A DNA stretch of 64,000 bases from Rhodanobacter fulvus Jip2 (GTDB taxonomy: Bacteria > Pseudomonadota > Gammaproteobacteria > Xanthomonadales > Rhodanobacteraceae), in NCBI RefSeq assembly GCF_000264315.1, contig NZ_AJXU01000028.1:124001-188000 (forward strand), given 5' to 3'. How positions within the stretch are numbered: position 1 is the stretch's first letter; each line of letters starts with the position of its first letter. The translations under genes were made by a program, and so were the position numbers. Below the pieces are notes generated by a model. It ran no database searches and had not been told where the DNA came from. It saw only the letters and a program-made list of their open reading frames with translations. Below are positions 1 to 8,595 of this stretch, piece by piece.

Positions 1-4
1 GCAG

Positions 5-1705
5 GTGCGGGACGTAGCCAGCGGCGAGTTGAAGCCGGCCCCCGTTCACCACCTCACGCTACCAAGCAATGCAGCGCAAAAGGCGGCCGATCCTCTAACG
101 GTTCCACAGAACGAATGGGACCGCGCGCTTACCCTCGCAAGAGCGTTCCAGCCGTATGTGGAGTGCCGGGCGCTGCCGACCCGCGTCACCCAGGCGATTG
201 CCCTCCGGCACGCGATCACCTTCCGGCAGGTCCAGCGTCTGCGTGCCCAGTTCCAAGCCACGCATCAGACCACGGCGCTAATCCGTGGCAAAGGCGGACG
301 CCCAGTCGGGCTTCGGTGCCTGATCCAGGAAGTCGAACGACTCATCCAGCACGTTATCGCCAAGCACTATGCCTGCCGCGAACCGGCCACCAAGGAATGC
401 ATCGTCGAGCGCGTTCGGCTGATCTGTAGCCGGCTGTCCTATCCCCGCCCATCGCGCAAAACCATCCTTGCCCGCATCAGTGAGGCGCAAGGGTACGCGA
501 TGGATCGTGCGCGTCACGGTGCAAAAAGCGCCAAACAGGTGTGGGAGGCACGCCCCGGAATGCACCAGATGAGCCGCCCACTTGAGGAGGTGCAGATCGA
601 CCACACCCTGGTGGACGTCCTTGTGGTTCACGAAGACGGAACGGTTGCCGGACGCCCTTGGTTGACCTTGGCCATCGACGTGGCGACCCGCGTCGTGCTT
701 GGGTGGTATCTGACTATGGATGCACCCTCGAGCATTTCGGTGGCTATGTGCCTAGCCCACGCGATGCTGCCCAAACCCGAGACCCAGGACGATCCTGAGC
801 TGTGGCCGATGTACGGCAAACCGCTGTGCGTGCTCCTGGACAACGGCAAGGACTTCCGCAGCTACGCACTCAAGCGTGGCTGCGAGCAGCACGGGATCGA
901 GTTGAAGTGGCGCCCCGTCCGCGTACCCCATTATGGCGCGCACATCGAGCGGCTCATCGGCACGTTCATGACGATGGTGCACTCGCTGCCGGGAACCACG
1001 TTCAGCAACGTCAAAGCGCGCGGCGACTACCCAAGCGAGCGCCGCGCGTGTCTCACGCTCGAAGACCTCCGGGCTTGGTTCGTCCAGAAGATTTGCCGGG
1101 GCTACCACGCTCGCACACATCGAAGTTTGGGCGTTCCTCCGCTGATCGCCTGGGAACGCGCCTTCAGGCAGCCCGATGGGACGCTGCGTATGCCCGAGGT
1201 GCCCTTGCGGCCTGACGATTTGCGTCGCGACTTCTACCCGTTCGTCTTCCGACGCATTCAGCGTACGGGCGTGCAGCTAGGCCAGTCGCGCTACTGGGCT
1301 AGTGCTTTGGCGCCGCTGGTGCATCCTCAGCGCCAGGTGAGGGTCCACTACAACAAACAGAACCCTTCATGCGTCTGGATCCGTGCCGATGGTGACGTGC
1401 TGGTGGAAGCGGTGGTGGTGGCCGGCGCGGCCTTATCCCACGGGCGAGCCGTGGCGTTGACCGACCAGGAGCAAGCCTACCTTGATCAGAAGCTGCTCGA
1501 TGGCTATGAGACGGCCGACGCCGTCGAGGCCTCGGCCCGGGGGCGCCAGCGAATAAAGCAGAGTCACGGCTCGGGGCAGGGCACGGCACGCAAAAGCCGG
1601 CCGGCGGCACGCTCGGACCGAAAGGGCGATGCAGCCCGCGAGAACCAATTGGCCCTTCCTGCGCTTAACCGGGCTTCGGTCACCTTTGAGGTGCTCGAGC
1701 CATGA
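5..1705 (+). CDS. tniA: TniA-type DDE transposase (5' end at window edge)
   Basis: DDE/rve-fold transposase of the Tn5053/Tn402 (TniA, Mu-C) type; it cuts and joins transposon ends. The open frame gives 566 residues from a GTG at position 5, close to the roughly 560 of known TniA, but the frame may continue upstream of the window, so the start is not secured. Visible catalytic residues are D199 (QIDHTLVD), D279 (LLDNGKDF) and E315 (HIERLIGT), giving the classic 35-residue spacing between second D and E. A helix-turn-helix-like N-terminal part (about 40-160) and a basic C-terminal tail (GRQRIKQ, RKSRP) flank the core. The stop overlaps the next start (ATGA), so it is translationally coupled to tniB. 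Confidence 0.93.
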   Translation: MRDVASGELKPAPVHHLTLPSNAAQKAADPLTVPQNEWDRALTLARAFQPYVECRALPTRVTQAIALRHAITFRQVQRLRAQFQATHQTTALIRGKGGRPVGLRCLIQEVERLIQHVIAKHYACREPATKECIVERVRLICSRLSYPRPSRKTILARISEAQGYAMDRARHGAKSAKQVWEARPGMHQMSRPLEEVQIDHTLVDVLVVHEDGTVAGRPWLTLAIDVATRVVLGWYLTMDAPSSISVAMCLAHAMLPKPETQDDPELWPMYGKPLCVLLDNGKDFRSYALKRGCEQHGIELKWRPVRVPHYGAHIERLIGTFMTMVHSLPGTTFSNVKARGDYPSERRACLTLEDLRAWFVQKICRGYHARTHRSLGVPPLIAWERAFRQPDGTLRMPEVPLRPDDLRRDFYPFVFRRIQRTGVQLGQSRYWASALAPLVHPQRQVRVHYNKQNPSCVWIRADGDVLVEAVVVAGAALSHGRAVALTDQEQAYLDQKLLDGYETADAVEASARGRQRIKQSHGSGQGTARKSRPAARSDRKGDAARENQLALPALNRASVTFEVLEP

Positions 1706-2613
1706 GTACGCACGGGTCACACCTCGATCCCACGGTCGCTTCCCTCCTCAAACTGCCCGACGACGAACGCATCCGGGCCTTACTGGCCGACCGCTTCATT
1801 TGCCACGAAAAGGTCGGCGCACTGCTGGCCGAGTGCGATTATTTGGCGCATCGGCCGCCCTCGTTGCGACCCCGTGGACTACTTGTTTGCGCCCCCAGCG
1901 GATCGGGCAAGACCGCGTTTGCCAACGCGTTGGTGCGCCGCTATGCGTGCCATCCAGCGACGCGTCTGAAGGCCGCAACCAAACCGGTCTTGCTTATCAG
2001 CATGGTCAACGCACGTGACGCGGAGGAAATCTATCGGCGCCTGCTTGAAGACCTAGGTTGCCAGCGTGCGAATCGTTATACGGGCAAAGAGCGCCGATCG
2101 ATGACCTTGGAACTGGCGCGGGCCGCCAACGTGCAGATGGTGATTTTCGATGAGGTGCAGGATCTCCTCAACATCACACCTCGCCAACGCGTCCTGGCAT
2201 TGATGGGCATCAAAGATCTCATGAACTCACTGCTCTTGCCGATCGTCGCATTAGGCACGCAAGAGGCGCGGTACGCCTTGGAGAGCGACCAACATCTTCA
2301 TGCGCGCTTCGCCTTTCGCGCGTTGCCGGTGTGGGAGAGCGACGACTACTTTCGCCACTTCCTTGAATCGTTCGAGTCTAGTCTGCCGCTGAAGCGGCGC
2401 TCCAACCTGGGCTCGCTGACGATGATGCGGTCGATCATCAAGGCCACCCAGGGGCGCCTGGCGGACATTGTCTGGCGATTACAAATTGCCGCGGCGCTAG
2501 CGGTCGGGGGAGAGGAGCGGGTCACACCGGACTTGTTCCATCGAAGCGCCTACGAATTTCCCACAATCGTGCCTGCGCCTTCGTCGCAAAGGAGGAAACC
2601 CCATGGCCCTTGA
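1702..2613 (+). CDS. tniB: TniB-type AAA+ ATPase, transposition regulator
   Basis: TniB/TnsC/MuB-class ATPase that selects target DNA and activates TniA. Residues 64-71 hold a Walker A motif (APSGSGKT) and 145-151 a Walker B (QMVIFDE), followed by a sensor-like stretch (VALGTQEARYAL). The length of 303 is normal for the family (about 300). It overlaps tniA by 4 bp and tniQ by 11 bp, as in canonical tniABQ operons. No resolvase gene (tniR/tniC) follows tniQ, which is unusual for a complete Tn5053-type element. Confidence 0.93.
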   Translation: MSTHGSHLDPTVASLLKLPDDERIRALLADRFICHEKVGALLAECDYLAHRPPSLRPRGLLVCAPSGSGKTAFANALVRRYACHPATRLKAATKPVLLISMVNARDAEEIYRRLLEDLGCQRANRYTGKERRSMTLELARAANVQMVIFDEVQDLLNITPRQRVLALMGIKDLMNSLLLPIVALGTQEARYALESDQHLHARFAFRALPVWESDDYFRHFLESFESSLPLKRRSNLGSLTMMRSIIKATQGRLADIVWRLQIAAALAVGGEERVTPDLFHRSAYEFPTIVPAPSSQRRKPHGP

Positions 2614-3637
2614 AACTATTCGGTGGTTCATTCCTGGGCCCGGCGAGGATGAATCCATTCGTTCGATCGTGGGGCGCGCCGCTGCGCGCTACCGACACTT
2701 GGAGGCGTTCAGCGATCGGTTGACCGCCTACCCCGGTGCTTCCCCTGAGTCGATGCCGAGCCTGGAGCGCTGCAGCGCCAGCGATATCCTGGACCTCGCC
2801 CGCCGGTTGAGCACGTGTCCGCGCGCATTGTTCGCCCTACGTCAGCCCTTTGAGGAGGACCTGGTCTTTCATCCGCGTTCGGGGGTGTTTTGTTCTCAAT
2901 GTTGGGCCGAAGCCGACCAAGCCGGTCAACCGCGAACGTTTCGCCGCGCTTGCCAGAGCATCTTTGTACTGAGCTGTCCGATGCATCCGAAGGTGCCCTT
3001 GCAACTGGCGGCGATGACCTCAGGCTGGCGGTCTCACAAACTTGTGGAGTCGAGTCCACCGACACCCGGTGCCCGTCGGCTCTTGGCGTGGGTAGATCGG
3101 TTCGCGCTCGCACTTGGAACATGCCTTTTCAAGCGTGCGCCATGGCCGGCCCATTGGAGCGGCTCTCCCAACGCTGCGAAGGTGTTGCTGAGCGCGTGTG
3201 TGACCAATCTCAGCACCCTCCGTGGTTACACACCCATCCATAATCTGATGATTCCGCTTCACCTGATCCCGTGGGTCAGCCGTCCGCCAGGACGCACGGA
3301 ACGACTGGCCGGTGATCCTTGGATGGCGGTGCGCTATCTGATTGATCCTGCCGTGCGCCGCTTAGCGCTCTGGTTCGTGGGGTGGCTGACAGTGTCCGAT
3401 ACGCCGATCGACTTATGGCCTGAGGCGTTCAATGGGCGCATTGGATATGACTTTGGGCGCATTCTCCGGGAAACGGCAATGTCCACGCAGTATGCCCAGG
3501 CCGCCATGCGGATTCTGGATGAGGCGATCTGCCACCGCGAACATGATCGAATCGGCTTTGTCGAGGGCAGAAGCCCTACCTGGGGGAAAAGGACATGGGC
3601 GTGGAACTTACCTCGCCGCCCCCGCCCACCCCGATGA
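2603..3637 (+). CDS. tniQ: TniQ family transposition protein
   Basis: TniQ/TnsD-type accessory protein, needed for target choice in Tn5053-like elements. The N terminus carries the family signature (ESIRSIVGRAAARY, about 15-28), and a zinc-finger region at about 95-130 contains C-x2-C, then C and C-x2-H spaced as in TniQ (FCSQC, ACQ, SCPMH). It is 344 residues; TniQ of Tn5053 is about 400, so this is a shortish but intact member. A ribosome site (AAGGAGG) lies at the end of tniB. No Cas genes are nearby, so nothing suggests a CRISPR-associated transposon. Confidence 0.88.
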   Translation: MALETIRWFIPGPGEDESIRSIVGRAAARYRHLEAFSDRLTAYPGASPESMPSLERCSASDILDLARRLSTCPRALFALRQPFEEDLVFHPRSGVFCSQCWAEADQAGQPRTFRRACQSIFVLSCPMHPKVPLQLAAMTSGWRSHKLVESSPPTPGARRLLAWVDRFALALGTCLFKRAPWPAHWSGSPNAAKVLLSACVTNLSTLRGYTPIHNLMIPLHLIPWVSRPPGRTERLAGDPWMAVRYLIDPAVRRLALWFVGWLTVSDTPIDLWPEAFNGRIGYDFGRILRETAMSTQYAQAAMRILDEAICHREHDRIGFVEGRSPTWGKRTWAWNLPRRPRPPR

Positions 3638-3700
3638 CGGTCGGTAAGAGGAATCTTTGAAGCGCGCCCTCGTGGGTCGTCGACGGGGACGCGAGGAACA

Positions 3701-4015
3701 CTAGTCTAGAAGATACGCCTCGCATGAATGTATCAGTGCGCGCACGTCCGGATGTTTCGCGTCCGGACGTGCGCGCAAGATCGCAATCACCGCTCGAATC
3801 TGCTCGTTGCTAGGGATGAGTTCGCTGGGGCTTTCCCACATCCAGTCAATCATGATGGGATGAAGGATCTCCACCGGAAGGGACGCCACCTCCGCTTGCA
3901 TGGGGACGTCCATGCCAGCACGCAACACGGGGTTGTCGTGTCCGTGACTTTCTAGCGCGGCATCAAACGCACTGTCGGGCATACCAAAGCGATCGTTCCT
4001 GCAATCCGCGGCCAT
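3701..4015 (-). CDS. Small conserved protein, paralogue of the gene at 13956-14264
   Basis: Function unknown. The 104-residue protein is clearly homologous to the 102-residue product at 13956-14264. Shared blocks include DRFGMP-SAF, ESHG-D-PV-RAGM, a central DWMWESPSELIP-NEQI and a C-terminal VR-LI--CE-YL. It is soluble, with no signal peptide or membrane segment and no recognised catalytic motif. Here it converges on tniQ; its relative follows a tyrosine recombinase directly. Two diverged copies on two different mobile modules suggest a mobile-element accessory gene rather than a housekeeping one. Confidence 0.75.
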   Translation of the reverse strand: MAADCRNDRFGMPDSAFDAALESHGHDNPVLRAGMDVPMQAEVASLPVEILHPIMIDWMWESPSELIPSNEQIRAVIAILRARPDAKHPDVRALIHSCEAYLLD

Positions 4016-4215
4016 GGCGCTCTCGGTCGAGTTGTAAATAGGAGCGTACGCGCCTCGCCCGGACCTGAAAAGAGCTTATCGCGCCAGGCCCCTTGGAGCC
4101 CAGGGCGGGGCAGGTAGGGACTGATCGTCAAGTCGCTCGGACGTGGGCATCAGGCCGAACCCGAGGTTGGTGATTAGGTGGGGTTATCGGGGGTAAAGGA
4201 AGGCAGCTTCCGACC
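4016..4215. other. Intergenic region, no gene seen
   Basis: This stretch lies between the divergent small gene at 3701 and the IS1182-like remnant. It contains no convincing reading frame, RNA gene or strong hairpin. It should hold the promoter of the leftward small gene. Confidence 0.5.
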
Positions 4216-4380
4216 GAGGCTGTGTGAAAACCCTCTGACTCGATACACTTGCTCCACCGCGCCGACGAGAGTTGCCGATGAGACCTTTGGTTGAAGGTGA
4301 AGACCGCTCGCAGAGCACCTACTGCCCGAGCGCCTCGACGATCAGATAGTGCGCCGGTGTCCGGACGTCGCTAACGGATC
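4216..4380 (+). pseudogene. IS1182-like insertion sequence remnant (left end and start of transposase)
   Basis: The segment starts with GGCTGTGTGAAAACCC (4218-4233), which resembles the terminal repeat of IS1182-type elements. From ATG 4278 it reads MRPLVEGEDRSQST. After a one-base frameshift near 4319 it continues in the next frame as LLPERLDDQI. Together these match, from memory, the typical N terminus of IS1182-family transposases (RPFVEG-DR-Q-TLLPERLDDY). The rest of the transposase is missing. A second GTGTGAAAACGG lies in the same orientation at about 4406-4417, just before the next gene. Confidence 0.65.
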
Positions 4381-4418
4381 ATGGGAATCCTGGGCCCGCA
4401 AAGGAGTGTGAAAACGGT

Positions 4419-5459
4419 ATGCGATATCGATATGTCTTGGTCGCCGAAATCAGGGGGCTTATGCCGCCCGCCGACACGGAAATCGTGATCGACGTCCCAT
4501 GTGTTTCCGGGACAATTACTTACACGGCCAACCGCGACTCCATTCCTGAAGTTGTCGACACAAAGGCTGCGATCAGCTCGTTAATGATGCGAGGTTTCGC
4601 GGGGAAGTCTGTAGAAGATCCGGGGGCCGAGCGCAGACGAAAGGTGCTGGAGATTCGGCAGGCGCGCCGGGCCGCGAACTCGCCGAAGATGTTGGTCATC
4701 CTTGATATCAATAGCGTGACCGAAGATTTCGAACTGATCCATACCAGGGAAGAGGATGAATTCATCGTCTCTCTCGGCGAATCACCCGCAAAGAGCATTC
4801 GGAGTTCCCATGAGCGATACGTTCAATCCCTTTTTACGGCGCTAAGCCTCTCCTCGCCCACCGACCTGGCCGCAAAGCGTTTGGTCGATTGCGTCCTTTT
4901 CTATCGGGATGATGGGAAACCGATCTTCTGCTACGAGATGGAAGGGTATGGAACGGCATATACGGCGGCGCCGATGACACAGGAAGTGGCCGAGGAAGCC
5001 CGCAACTTCGCTGCCCAGCTGTCCAAGGGGCCTGACTATGCCGACGTCAATCGTCTATTGGCCAAGTCCATGGACCTAGCCAACGATGAGTTGCTTTCCT
5101 TCCTTTCGGCATGGGCCGCGCTTGAGATCTTCGTGAGCAAGTCATTCAAGGAATATGAGAAGTTGCTCTTCAAATATCCTGGTGCCGGGCGCTTGGCGGC
5201 CCATCCCGATGTGCTGCAGAGGATTAGCACGGTCATGTCCGACAAGTTCAGGCTGACCGACAAGTTCGCGATGTTGGCGGGGACGCTTGATGAGGCGGGT
5301 GTGGAAACAGACCTCAAGACTTTCGGGGGCGTAAAGGGTCTGCGCGACAGACTATTCCACGGCAAAGAGGTCTCAACGAAGAAGCTCCCCTGCGAGTCCA
5401 CGCGAAACCTGGTCCGAAAATACCTGCGTCTCCACCTTGAAGCTGGGTCCGCACGGTAG
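4419..5459 (+). CDS. Unknown protein with a C-terminal HEPN-type RDxxxH motif
   Basis: A 346-residue soluble protein with no assigned family. Residues about 215-346 look helical and contain WAALEIFVSKSF and then GLRDRLFHGKE near 310-320. R-D-x3-H is the signature of HEPN domains, which are often RNases in defence and toxin systems. The N-terminal part (about 1-200) is not recognised. An AGGAG lies 12 nt before ATG 4419, a long spacing. It sits between an IS remnant and the qat operon, with a 334-bp gap to qatA, so it is probably a separate transcription unit. Role as a defence gene is inference from motif and neighbourhood. Confidence 0.6.
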   Translation: MRYRYVLVAEIRGLMPPADTEIVIDVPCVSGTITYTANRDSIPEVVDTKAAISSLMMRGFAGKSVEDPGAERRRKVLEIRQARRAANSPKMLVILDINSVTEDFELIHTREEDEFIVSLGESPAKSIRSSHERYVQSLFTALSLSSPTDLAAKRLVDCVLFYRDDGKPIFCYEMEGYGTAYTAAPMTQEVAEEARNFAAQLSKGPDYADVNRLLAKSMDLANDELLSFLSAWAALEIFVSKSFKEYEKLLFKYPGAGRLAAHPDVLQRISTVMSDKFRLTDKFAMLAGTLDEAGVETDLKTFGGVKGLRDRLFHGKEVSTKKLPCESTRNLVRKYLRLHLEAGSAR

Positions 5460-5793
5460 GCAGGGTTCGGGGCCTGTTGCTGACACTCCGGCTCGATCTG
5501 GGCGAAGGGTCTGCAGGAATGCAGATGCCCGTAGATCTGGCGACATCCTCGTTTTCGAGTCCGATTCGAAAAGCGCCTAGCCTGGGCTGGCGGGCCCCAA
5601 TCCGGAATTTGGATTGGCCCGTCGAATGATGCGCTGCGGAAATTCTATGCGATCGCCTCGGTACGTCCTTTCGTTGGCTATATATGAGAGCGATGGCGCA
5701 CTATGTCGGTGCAATCAGGGCGTTGCGATTGGGATGGCGGTATCGGAGGGTGTGGGCCGAATCGGGGGCACACCGAACTAAGGAGGGGGCAGG
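5460..5793 (+). promoter_or_regulatory. Leader region of the qat operon with two inverted repeats
   Basis: No gene is supported in this 334-bp gap. It holds two perfect inverted repeats, each with 7-bp arms and a 7-nt spacer. One is TTTTCGA/TCGAAAA at 5552-5572. The other is CCAATCC/GGATTGG at 5597-5617, extendable by GGGC/CCC with a one-base bulge. Neither is followed by a T run, so they look more like operators or RNA structure than intrinsic terminators. The ribosome site of qatA (AAGGAGGGGG) is at 5780-5789. Confidence 0.4.
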
Positions 5794-7734
5794 GTGTTTA
5801 TTAGCGACCAAGAAACTGCGACGGACATGTTGCAGTACGAAGCCATTGCGAAAACCGTTGTCAAACTGATTGAGAGAACGCCTGGGATACCGATAACGAT
5901 CGGCGTACACGGCGATTGGGGCGCTGGCAAATCGAGCGTGCTGAAGATGGCGCAGGCTGCGCTCGAGGAAAAGGAAGGCGTGCTCTGCGTTTGGTTCAAC
6001 GGTTGGGCGTTCGAGGGATTCGAAGACGCCAAGACGGTCGTCTTGGAAACAATCATTGAAGAGCTCAAGCGCGCCCGGCCGACGTCCCAGAAAGTGAAGG
6101 ACGCGGCCAAAAAACTTCTCAAGCGCGTGGACTGGCTGAAGGCAGCCAAGAAAGCAGGCGGACTGGCGTTCACGGTAGCCACCGGCCTTCCCACCTTCAG
6201 TCAGCTCGGCGACCTCATAGGCGCTGCCAAGACGGCACTGGGAAAGTCGGCCAAAGAGCTCACCAGGCAGGACATCGAAGGCTTCGCGGATGAGACTACT
6301 GGCATCTTCAAGGATGCCGAGGAAGACAGCGTTCCGGCGCATATTCATGCGTTCCGCAAAGAATTCATCGAGCTGCTGGAGGCCGCCGAGATCAAACAGC
6401 TTGTTGTGATGGTCGATGATCTGGACCGTTGCCTGCCATCCACCGCAATTGGGACGCTGGAGGCCATTCGTCTGTTCCTGTTTGTCGAGCGGACGGCCTT
6501 TGTCATCGGCGCCGACGAAATGATGATCGAATACGCCGTCCGCGATCATTTCCCGGATCTGCCACCCTCCGCCGGCCCTGTCAGCTATGCCCGCAACTAT
6601 CTAGAAAAGCTCATCCAGGTTCCCTTCCGTATCCCTTCGCTCGGCGTTGCCGAGACCCGCACTTACATAACGCTGCTTCTGATCGAGGCTGCATTCGGTT
6701 CCGATCATGACGGCTTCAAAAAGCTTCTCGACGCGGCGCGCGAAGACATGCGCCGGCCCTGGCTGAGTGAAGGCATTACCTCCAAGGCCATGGCCTCAGC
6801 GATGGGTGGGGCAAATCCTCCGGCGGCTGAGCAAGCGCTTGTTCTCGCGGGTCAGCTGACCACGATGCTGGCCGAAGGGACCAAGGGCAATCCGAGGCAG
6901 ATCAAACGCTTTCTCAATTCGATGTTGCTCAGAAAGGAAATCGGCGAGGCCAGAGGGTTCGGTGCGGACATCTCGGTTCCGGCACTAGCCAAGCTCATGT
7001 TGGCCGAGCGGTTCAAATCCGATTTCTTCGAGGAAATTGCGCGCGAGGTCAGCGGTGCCAGCGACGGTCGATCCGTCCGCATCAAGAAACTCGAGGAGTT
7101 CGTTTCCACACCCGCACCTGTAGCTGCTGAAGCGACTAAGCCAGGCACGCTCTCGAAGACCAAACCGGGCAAGGCTAATCCTCCTGATGACATTGAAGAC
7201 TGGGCCAAGATCGACTGGATCAAGACTTGGGCATCGCTTTCGCCATCGTTGGCGGATGTTGATCTGCGCCCCTACATCTTCGTAACCCGCGATAAGCGAA
7301 TGCTGCTCGGCGGCACGGGAGCTTCCACGCAACTCGGCCAGCTTACCGACGAGTTGATGTCCGGGTCCTGGATGGCCAAGACGGCTGCGCAAACGGCGCA
7401 AGGCATGACCGCGCCGTTTGCCGAGGAGCTTTTCGATTCGGTCAAGCTGCGGATCTTGGAAGAGGACTCTTTCACCAAGCAACCCGCCGGAGTGAGAGGC
7501 CTTCTGGAATTGGTCAAGGCGCGTCCCGAGTTGGAAAGTCGCTTGGTGGAGTTTGCGAGGGAGTTGTCGGTGGACAAGGTCGGCGTGTGGCCTCCGGCAG
7601 CGTTTGGCAACGCGTTCACCGACTCGACTGCCCGCTTAGAGTTCCAAGAGATATTGGCTGGCTGGGCAGTACAGACGGAAAACAAACCCCTTCAGAAGGC
7701 ATCGGAGCTCAGCAGCAAGATTGGAGCGAAATAG
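5794..7734 (+). CDS. qatA: QatA, KAP-family P-loop ATPase of the Qat anti-phage system
   Basis: First gene of a complete qatABCD operon; Qat is an experimentally known phage-defence system. The GTG start at 5794 is preceded by AAGGAGG. The product (646 aa) is a KAP NTPase: Walker A GDWGAGKSS at 40-48, and Walker B VVMVDDLDRC around 204-213, where the DDLDRC ending is typical of KAP proteins. The middle of the protein includes the KAP-type KGNPRQIKRFLN stretch near 367-378. The C-terminal third is unassigned. qatB starts 3 bp after the stop, so the four genes form one unit. The mechanism of sensing is unknown. Confidence 0.92.
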   Translation: MFISDQETATDMLQYEAIAKTVVKLIERTPGIPITIGVHGDWGAGKSSVLKMAQAALEEKEGVLCVWFNGWAFEGFEDAKTVVLETIIEELKRARPTSQKVKDAAKKLLKRVDWLKAAKKAGGLAFTVATGLPTFSQLGDLIGAAKTALGKSAKELTRQDIEGFADETTGIFKDAEEDSVPAHIHAFRKEFIELLEAAEIKQLVVMVDDLDRCLPSTAIGTLEAIRLFLFVERTAFVIGADEMMIEYAVRDHFPDLPPSAGPVSYARNYLEKLIQVPFRIPSLGVAETRTYITLLLIEAAFGSDHDGFKKLLDAAREDMRRPWLSEGITSKAMASAMGGANPPAAEQALVLAGQLTTMLAEGTKGNPRQIKRFLNSMLLRKEIGEARGFGADISVPALAKLMLAERFKSDFFEEIAREVSGASDGRSVRIKKLEEFVSTPAPVAAEATKPGTLSKTKPGKANPPDDIEDWAKIDWIKTWASLSPSLADVDLRPYIFVTRDKRMLLGGTGASTQLGQLTDELMSGSWMAKTAAQTAQGMTAPFAEELFDSVKLRILEEDSFTKQPAGVRGLLELVKARPELESRLVEFARELSVDKVGVWPPAAFGNAFTDSTARLEFQEILAGWAVQTENKPLQKASELSSKIGAK

Positions 7735-7737
7735 CAC

Positions 7738-8595
7738 ATGGGCACATCGAAAGGATACGGCGGGGCCCCCTCGGGGCTGGTTCCCAGTTGGATCGACGAC
7801 ACGTTTCCCGGAGAGGCACCGGCGTCCGCTGGGCCGCCGGGGGGTGATGCGGATAGCAACGATGTTGTCCCCGGCCCTCAGCCGGTGATTTCCCCCGCCG
7901 CACCAGATACCTCCTCGTCCGGAGGCCTGGGTGGTGCCAAGGGCAATTTCACTCGGTTTGTCCGCAGTGGGGACTCCGAAACGCTCAGGCGGGCGGTATC
8001 GCAGTACGTGCGAAACGGCACCGGTTCTGCGGGCAAGGCCGCGCGGCGCATGGGTGCATCCCGTGCTGTAGGGAAACAACTACTGCAGGTTATCCGCGAC
8101 ATCGATCGGGATGGCGCAGCAACCGTTTTACAGAAACTCAACCTGGGGCATTTGGCGGGCCGACCGGCAGCCGAAGTGTTTGTCGAGCTGCTTGAGGGAA
8201 TGTGTCCGCCGGGCGGTCGGGTGGATGAAGCCATCGCTCGGCAGGCGCTACTGGACGCCATCGCCGACCTGGCCGAATCCGATTCGGGCAGCTTCGAAGA
8301 GATGACGGCCGGGCAGCTATCGGAGTTCTTTCAGGGATTCGTCATCCACACCATCGAGGGGAGGGTGATAGCCGACATCGGCAAGCATGTGGTCAATGCA
8401 CCGGAGAACGTTGTGCAGGTCGAGGGAATCTTGGATCAGTTGCACGACTTTGTCGTGGGATGCGTACATGGTCATCTCGGCCAGCATTTCGATGGGTTGG
8501 CGGAGAAGACCGATCAACAGGTTGCCGATATTGTCGAAGCGATCTATCAGGTTTCCTTTGAACTGGTATCGGCCACTACGGGGGACGTGCAATGA
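7738..8595 (+). CDS. qatB: QatB, Qat anti-phage system subunit
   Basis: Second gene of the qat operon, 285 aa. The first about 65 residues are low-complexity (Gly, Pro, Ser, Ala rich: SSGGLGGAKGN). The rest is mostly helical with no catalytic motif visible. Assignment as QatB rests on its position between a KAP ATPase and a QueC-like gene and on its size, because the family has no motif I can check by eye. It overlaps qatC by 4 bp (ATGA). Confidence 0.85.
   Translation: MGTSKGYGGAPSGLVPSWIDDTFPGEAPASAGPPGGDADSNDVVPGPQPVISPAAPDTSSSGGLGGAKGNFTRFVRSGDSETLRRAVSQYVRNGTGSAGKAARRMGASRAVGKQLLQVIRDIDRDGAATVLQKLNLGHLAGRPAAEVFVELLEGMCPPGGRVDEAIARQALLDAIADLAESDSGSFEEMTAGQLSEFFQGFVIHTIEGRVIADIGKHVVNAPENVVQVEGILDQLHDFVVGCVHGHLGQHFDGLAEKTDQQVADIVEAIYQVSFELVSATTGDVQ

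Noticed and set aside
1-3637. CRISPR-associated transposon
   Set aside because: tniA, tniB and tniQ are present, but there are no Cas genes and no repeat-spacer array.
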